DNA of 64,000 bases, taken from the NCBI GenBank assembly GCA_009761415.1, contig QUOL01000004.1, positions 1,178,001 to 1,242,000 of the forward strand, written 5' to 3'. The notes beneath the pieces are model-generated. The model was not told the origin of the DNA. It made no database searches and worked only from the letters and a program-made list of their open reading frames with translations. The position numbers and the translations under genes were made by a program. The number at the start of each line of letters is the position of its first letter. The first letter of the stretch is position 1. This document shows positions 59,017 to 64,000 of the stretch, one piece after another. The stretch is from Sarcomyxa edulis. Its lineage: Eukaryota; Basidiomycota; Agaricomycetes; Agaricales; Mycenaceae.

Positions 59017-62000
59017 TCAATGTCTCGTTTCTGCAAGCCGACGCGAAAACGCTTCGCGGCATTGATAATGCGTGACTTCACCCCTACTGTAGATTTAGAC
59101 AAACGCTGGATCAACGAAGAGAGAGATCTTACCGAGGTGCATGCACAGCGATCACACTGTTTCCTCCGAGGCGCTTATGACACTGTGGGCATCTGCGGAA
59201 CACATACAAAGTTAGTCCGCACAGCTAAAATGTATGGAATTCCGCGGAAGAACTCACATCCGAGAATCTGTGACCTTCACGCGTTTGGACTGTAGAACCA
59301 TGAGTCGCCGAGATAATTGGTCCTTACGAGCCTCGTTGATTCGGCGAACAACCTGGGTGTCGAAGATAGGAGCCCGTAGAGCCTCCAGCAGAAAAGTTTG
59401 AATATCCTGAGTAGTGACCAAAGGAGGCAACAATTGAAGCGTCTCTATGGAGTCGAGCCGTGGGCTGTGGCGACTAATCAAGTCGAGAGCAGGCTGGAGG
59501 AGGTCTGCAGTAGTTTCGACCGTTGGTCGCAGATATATGCGCAAAAGGGTCAAGAAGACGTTTCTTGTCGGAGCATCAGGCAAATAGATGCGCTTGCAAT
59601 ACCTATCGAAATCCGTCAATGACAGAGATGCATGTATGCCACCTTACGCACTCTTCAGCTTTCTTGAAATCCTGGAGTCGATACACATAGAGTTCGAGGG
59701 CTTGGTCGTGTCGCCCTAGACGACCTAGTAGGATTGCTCGAGCCTCAAATAGATCTGTGGGTTGCCCGAATCAATATGGGCGACATTGCCAGCATCGAGC
59801 TCATTGACCTTCAGAGGACAGAAGACCATACAACCGGTCGACTCTATAATATTGCGTAGAATCTATGAACCGAATCAATTTGGCGTAAAAGTCGATTCGC
59901 GATTCTGCACAAAAAGATCAGTAACATGTCTGAGGGAACGTCGAATGGTCCACGCACTCTCGTCGCCCGCTTTTTTAGCAGAAAGCGTCATGGTAAGATA
60001 CAGCTCTGCAAGGCGATCGTGAAATGAGTGGTTTTGTTCGTCCCGGTCATCGATCAGATATTCTATATAGCGAGCACAGATCTTGGGATCAATTTCCTCC
60101 AAGTAATCGGCTACTGCTTGGCGAGGAAGCTCAACATCTTCGGAAGTGAATATCTGTTCAGAAAGTAGATCAATGCGGTGTGTCCTTAGTATAATGTGGG
60201 TCAACTCACCTCAAATGCTTTATCAGGGTCTTGCTGGAAGACCCAACGAGAAGATTCGAATATTTGATCAAGATACTCCGGGCCTAACTTTTGCAAGTAT
60301 GAAATGGAGGGAGCTAATTTGTCCTCCGTGTCGGTCTCTTTTCCACTAAGCCTATGTTGAAATTGATCAGCGTTCACTACAAAGGCAGACAACTGCTTCG
60401 TCGTACTCTTGTAGGAGATCCAGCGCTTTCTTGTGCATCTTTTTTCCGTTATAGAGGAATATGAGTTCTGTAAATTTCTTTCGACCCGAGATATAGATTA
60501 TTCACCCGCGGCGGAATCCGAAGAAAAAAATCAACCATACCTCTCGGCTGCGTAACTCCTCTTCCACTTGGGACACTTCGCACCAATTCGCAACACGACA
60601 GAGAGATGCCAATAGACTGGGTCGTACTATCAAATAGGATTTAAACAAGGCAGTGTCTACAATCTGAGCGAAACGCAAGAGTTGCTCAGAGGTGAGGGAC
60701 GATAGAGGGGCATTGGGTAGAGCGAGTAGATCCTCGGGCGACGATTCAGATAGGGATGTTATCTTGTGTGACTGACTCGCAGGGGTGATATGCATGGGCT
60801 CGAGGGCTCCCGCAATCTTTGGTCGACGGTCAGACAAGTATTTCAATAGACTCTCGACAGAACGGTGTAGATCGTCTAAATCGAACAAAATCAGTAAAAA
60901 AGAAGCGATAGAGAGTTTGCGATGAACATACCAGGCAGCTCGGCTATCTTACGCTTACTGCTGATTGAGGCAGTATCATCTTCCTTGGTGGTCGAAGATG
61001 GCATGAAAGCCCCCAATCCTGTCTTGAGCTTACCTCGAATAGAAGAGCCAGCTGGCGCTAGATTTTCCAGTAGATCTGCAGCAGATCTATCCACACCGGC
61101 ACCGCCCTCTTTTGTTTGGTCACCAGAAGAAGTTGACGAAGACGCATCGTTTGTAGTATTTTCAGGACCTCCGTAGAGAGAAATCCATCCTTCCCTAGGC
61201 ACAGAGAGTGGTCCAGCTATCGTTTCAGGATATAGAGCAACTACTTTAGCTGGATTGAGGTCCAATTCGATGAATTCGTCAATAGCTTCGTCGAATTTCG
61301 AGTCCCGGAATTGAGACACGGCATTCAGAGCACGGATACGAGTGCGTCTTTCCTCCTAGAACAGCCGGATGGTCAGTATGAGGAGATGCCAGATAGATTG
61401 ATTTCCTCACCTTGTCAGGAAGCATCGCTTGGTCGATTGTGTCCAGCAGCGCTAGCGCATCGGCATATTGCCCTGTCTGAACAAGTTCATCGAGCTGCTC
61501 TTCCCAGGACTTCATAGTGAATTGCCATATGCAACTACCCTCGGCCGTCGCCGTGGATCTGTCCATAGGCGTGGTCACCAGAAAGAGTGGCGACTTGGCG
61601 GTAGGGGTTGACGTCAAGAGTCGGACAGTAGAATTGATTGTATGAGCTGCAGTCGTGGTCGTACTATGTGTCGTGGAGTCGAATGGGAAGGGGATAGTCT
61701 GTGTGGGGAGAAGAGAGATCGACGAGCGTATTTGGAGGACCGTAGTCGGGATGACTGCTGGTAGGGCGGATGTATTTGTGGATGGAGACCCTTGGTTAGT
61801 TGCGACAGAGCCTGCGGGCAGCACAGAGAAAATGTACGGTTTAACGAATGCTATACGACGCAAAGGGTCGTCAGACAGTAATAATAATCAGGGCGATAGT
61901 GTATTACCGATCTCTTCAGGAGGAGCAGGCCATTCGATTGTAGGTTTTCTTGACACTTTCCCATTGATACCAATCACGAAACCCTCGTCTAAATATCCTT

Positions 62001-63036
62001 AGTGTCTCGTGTCGTCTAATTGAATCCGCAATGTCAACTTACTGTCCTTGACAATCAGAGCTTCTGGTCCGCTGAGGGAAACCACCGCGGGCTTGGGCTT
62101 TGCGCCAAGGCCTAACGTCATATAACCTGTGAGTCCACCGAAAGTTCCCGTTACTGAAGAAGTCGCAGGCAGGGGAGTCGACACCTCTGTTGTAGTGAGA
62201 GTGATCAAAGAAAAAATGATGTAGTCTGCGGGTGGATAGGCGAAGCATACAATGTCTGGGTCCAGGAAAGATATCGATCTGGGAGAATGTGGTAATGGCG
62301 CTTCCTGAGGTGGTTCTAAGAGACAAATTGGCAGAAATAGATATCAAGACGTACAACATACCTTCACTTCTTGTGCCTCTCCATCCTTCCAAGTGTAGAT
62401 TACAACCTTGCGTCGGCATCCGACGACAAGGCACGTCACTATCGTAGGGATAGCTTTGGTAGTCCCGAACTCGACATCGGAGGGTTGCTCGATTCTCCCG
62501 TCTGGTGATAGATGTTGCACAGATGTGTATACAGCAAACGAAAAGGCACCTTTGGCCTTGCTCAATGGGGTAGGTGGGGACAGTGTCGGAAGTGGATATA
62601 AAGTCACCAATTCCTCTGCACGAGCGTGCAAGAGTATTAGTGGCATTTGACCAGTTTAACGAAGAAACGCACCAGAAAGGAGAATCAAAGAGTTGATGTC
62701 TTTGATAAATCCAAGCCTGTCGATCGACCTCCGTGTCAGGTTCTTCTTGGTCTCTATCAAGGAGACTATCTCAGTATCTTCACCGCTGCCTGAATAACGT
62801 CAGTTCAGTTAGATGTCGTCGGTGGTGACAATACCACACACTTGAGCTCGTGTCGATACCATATATATGCAAGTTCCCTGTTGCTGTACCGACATACAAT
62901 CTGTCACCTAGAAAGTAGGGTTGATGGAAAGTTGAAGGAACAAGTTGGCGTGCGTATGAGTACCTTGAACTGTCAGAGCTTCTATCCTTTCCTTGAAGCC
63001 AGAGATGATATGCTTTGGCGTTGTAAACGGGGCCAT
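59017..63036 (-). CDS. Vam6/Vps39-like vacuolar tethering subunit
   Basis: It begins MAPFTTPKHIISGFKERIEA, the start of a CNH (citron-homology) beta-propeller that continues through DRLGFIKDINSLILLSEELV, TIVTCLVVGCRRKVVIYTWK and SPRSISFLDPDIVCFAYPPA. A helical clathrin-repeat-like section follows (WEEQLDELVQTGQYADALAL, RDSKFDEAIDEFIELDLNPA, EYLDQIFESSRWVFQQDPDK). The C-terminal domain has DLYEARAILLGRLGRHDQAL and a zinc-binding end (CPQCHKRLGGNSVIAVHAPR, GEVTHYQCREAFSRRL). This is the Vps39/TRAP1 family layout. It would act in HOPS or CORVET tethering at the vacuole with Rab GTPases; Vps3 is the alternative. About 15 exons. Confidence 0.85.
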
Positions 63037-63849
63037 TTGAACTAGATCAACGCGCACATAGGCAGGGAGATCGTTTGAGGCTGAGGGTTGGCTGCAAGTT
63101 GGCTGAAGGCAAGCTGAAGGACAACCGCTGGGCACGCTTCCGATCGCGAGCAAGCCTCTTCATCCTCAACCATCACCATTCTCTTCTCGTCACTTCATTT
63201 TCATCTATTGTTTCCGTGATTCGTCCCAGTACAGGCTCAGGAAAAAAGGTGTCATTATCGTTCTCTGACTCACCCGTCTGGATAGACAAAGATACGCGCC
63301 TCTCTACAATGGCTTGCCCAACTTCCTCCCCCCGTTTCTCTTATCCTGAGAGGACGCGCGACCTGGCCTCTCCGACAAAGGTTATACACTCCTCTCTCGA
63401 CGAATGAGGGAGAGACGAATATACTCAAGGCACTTGCAGCTCCGAACGCTGCAAGAAGACAGTGGCCTTGCTCTTCCTTCGCCAGACTCAGTCTTGATAG
63501 ACATACCTCTGAGCCGAGTCTTGAGTCATAACGTAGGCCTCGTAGGCTATAGTGCGAGTGATAATATTTTGAACGTACTGGCCCCCGCTGGCCTGCTTGA
63601 GGTTGCTCATGCCCGAGGTTCAAAGGTCCCTGTCTCACCCAAGAGTGGGGAAATCTACCTAGTTGACTACGTTGAATCGACATATGCACTTGGACAGACG
63701 ATGCCTATTAGCTGGAAGTCCAGATCAAAAACATCCCAATACTGCCGCATATTCTCATCATTGTGTGCAAACGGGTCAACCATGTACAGAATATGCGACG
63801 AGTTCGCTTTCCTAGAACCCTATATACACAAGAAAACGACTCGTATGAG
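63037..63849. other. Interval between Vps39-like and GET4 genes, possible short plus-strand gene
   Basis: A plus-strand frame near 63300-63430 (LQWLAQLPPPVSLILRGRAT, then TPLSTNEGETNILKALAAPN) looks like a mitochondrial presequence, but it stops soon after. A longer open frame at 63404-63853 shows no known motif and runs antisense into GET4. No gene is called. Confidence 0.25.
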
Positions 63850-64000
63850 CTAATCCAATCCAGCTGGACTCTGCGAAGCGGTCGGAGGAAGTAGCACTCT
63901 CCTAGTGGGCGCAGATGGTGCTGGCCCTCCGAACATGGAGGATAGCATGTCACCAAACGGATTAGCCGCTTGATTTCGCGGTGGTGGAATGGCAAAGTAT
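63850..64000 (-). CDS. GET4-like protein, C-terminal fragment (5' partial)
   Basis: Only the last 49 codons are in the window: YFAIPPPRNQAANPFGDMLS, then SMFGGPAPSAPTRRVL and a stop at 63850-63852. The pattern of proline-rich linker plus NPFGDMLSSMFGG matches the C-terminal tail of fungal GET4, the scaffold that passes tail-anchored proteins to Get3 through Sgt2 and Get5. The call rests on this short tail, so confidence is moderate. The rest of the gene lies to the right of the window. Confidence 0.55.
   Translation of the reverse strand, partial: YFAIPPPRNQAANPFGDMLSSMFGGPAPSAPTRRVLLPPTASQSPAGLD

Noticed and set aside
63404..63853. Plus-strand open frame of 149 codons at the right edge
   Set aside because: No recognisable motif and overlaps antisense with the GET4 3' end; left as part of an unassigned interval.

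Overview
The window is nuclear DNA from a filamentous basidiomycete, most likely an Agaricomycete. Genes are densely packed on both strands. Introns are short (about 45-65 bp, GT-AG with two GC-AG cases), and one small gene region contains roughly 17-18 of them. The gene content also fits: an F-box/LRR-like protein, a DUF7330-type protein, a forkhead factor with a long low-complexity tail, a Tnp2-like transposase, oxalate decarboxylase, and conserved eukaryotic machinery (THG1, Ubp8, Mex67, a Vps39-like protein, GET4). There are no bacterial-type operons or ribosome-binding sites.

Layout. 1-6 kb: an F-box gene running off the left edge (-), a DUF7330-like gene (-), and a Ser/Thr-rich single-pass membrane protein (+). 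6.4-13.6 kb: four consecutive minus-strand alpha/beta-hydrolase-fold genes, namely a class 3 lipase, a dienelactone/serine-hydrolase-like enzyme, and two tandem secreted hydrolase paralogs with matching TATA boxes. 13.78-25.04 kb: one DNA transposon of about 11.26 kb, with imperfect terminal inverted repeats of about 60 bp (CCCAGTGAAAA...) and the target duplication CATGAAC on both sides. It carries an intact 1,094-residue Tnp2-like transposase, an intact uncharacterised seven-exon gene, a small two-exon gene, and decayed host-like gene pieces (SNF2 ATPase, a multi-pass membrane protein). It sits in what was a divergent promoter of about 300 bp between a hydrolase and mitochondrial ribosomal protein uL30m.

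25-36 kb: uL30m (+), a forkhead factor (-), an uncharacterised acidic/basic protein (-), THG1 (+), the SAGA deubiquitinase Ubp8/USP22 (-) and a HIT-domain protein (+). 36.2-38.6 kb has no confident gene. 38.6-44 kb: a secreted bicupin oxalate decarboxylase (+) convergent with a large disordered protein (-). 46-52.3 kb: a nucleobase-salvage pair, cytosine deaminase (-) and a bacterial-style AdeC adenine deaminase (+), start to start about 195 bp apart, followed by an UNC93-like MFS protein (+). 52.5-64 kb: Mex67/NXF1 (+), an ankyrin-repeat protein (+), a Vam6/Vps39-like tethering subunit (-) and the 3' end of GET4 (-).

The least ordinary features are the composite transposon with its captured sequence and 7-8 bp target duplication, the divergent cytosine/adenine deaminase pair, and the micro-exon structure of the oxalate decarboxylase gene. 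Exon boundaries were read by eye from splice signals and reading-frame continuity. Family names come from recalled protein patterns and no database search was possible.
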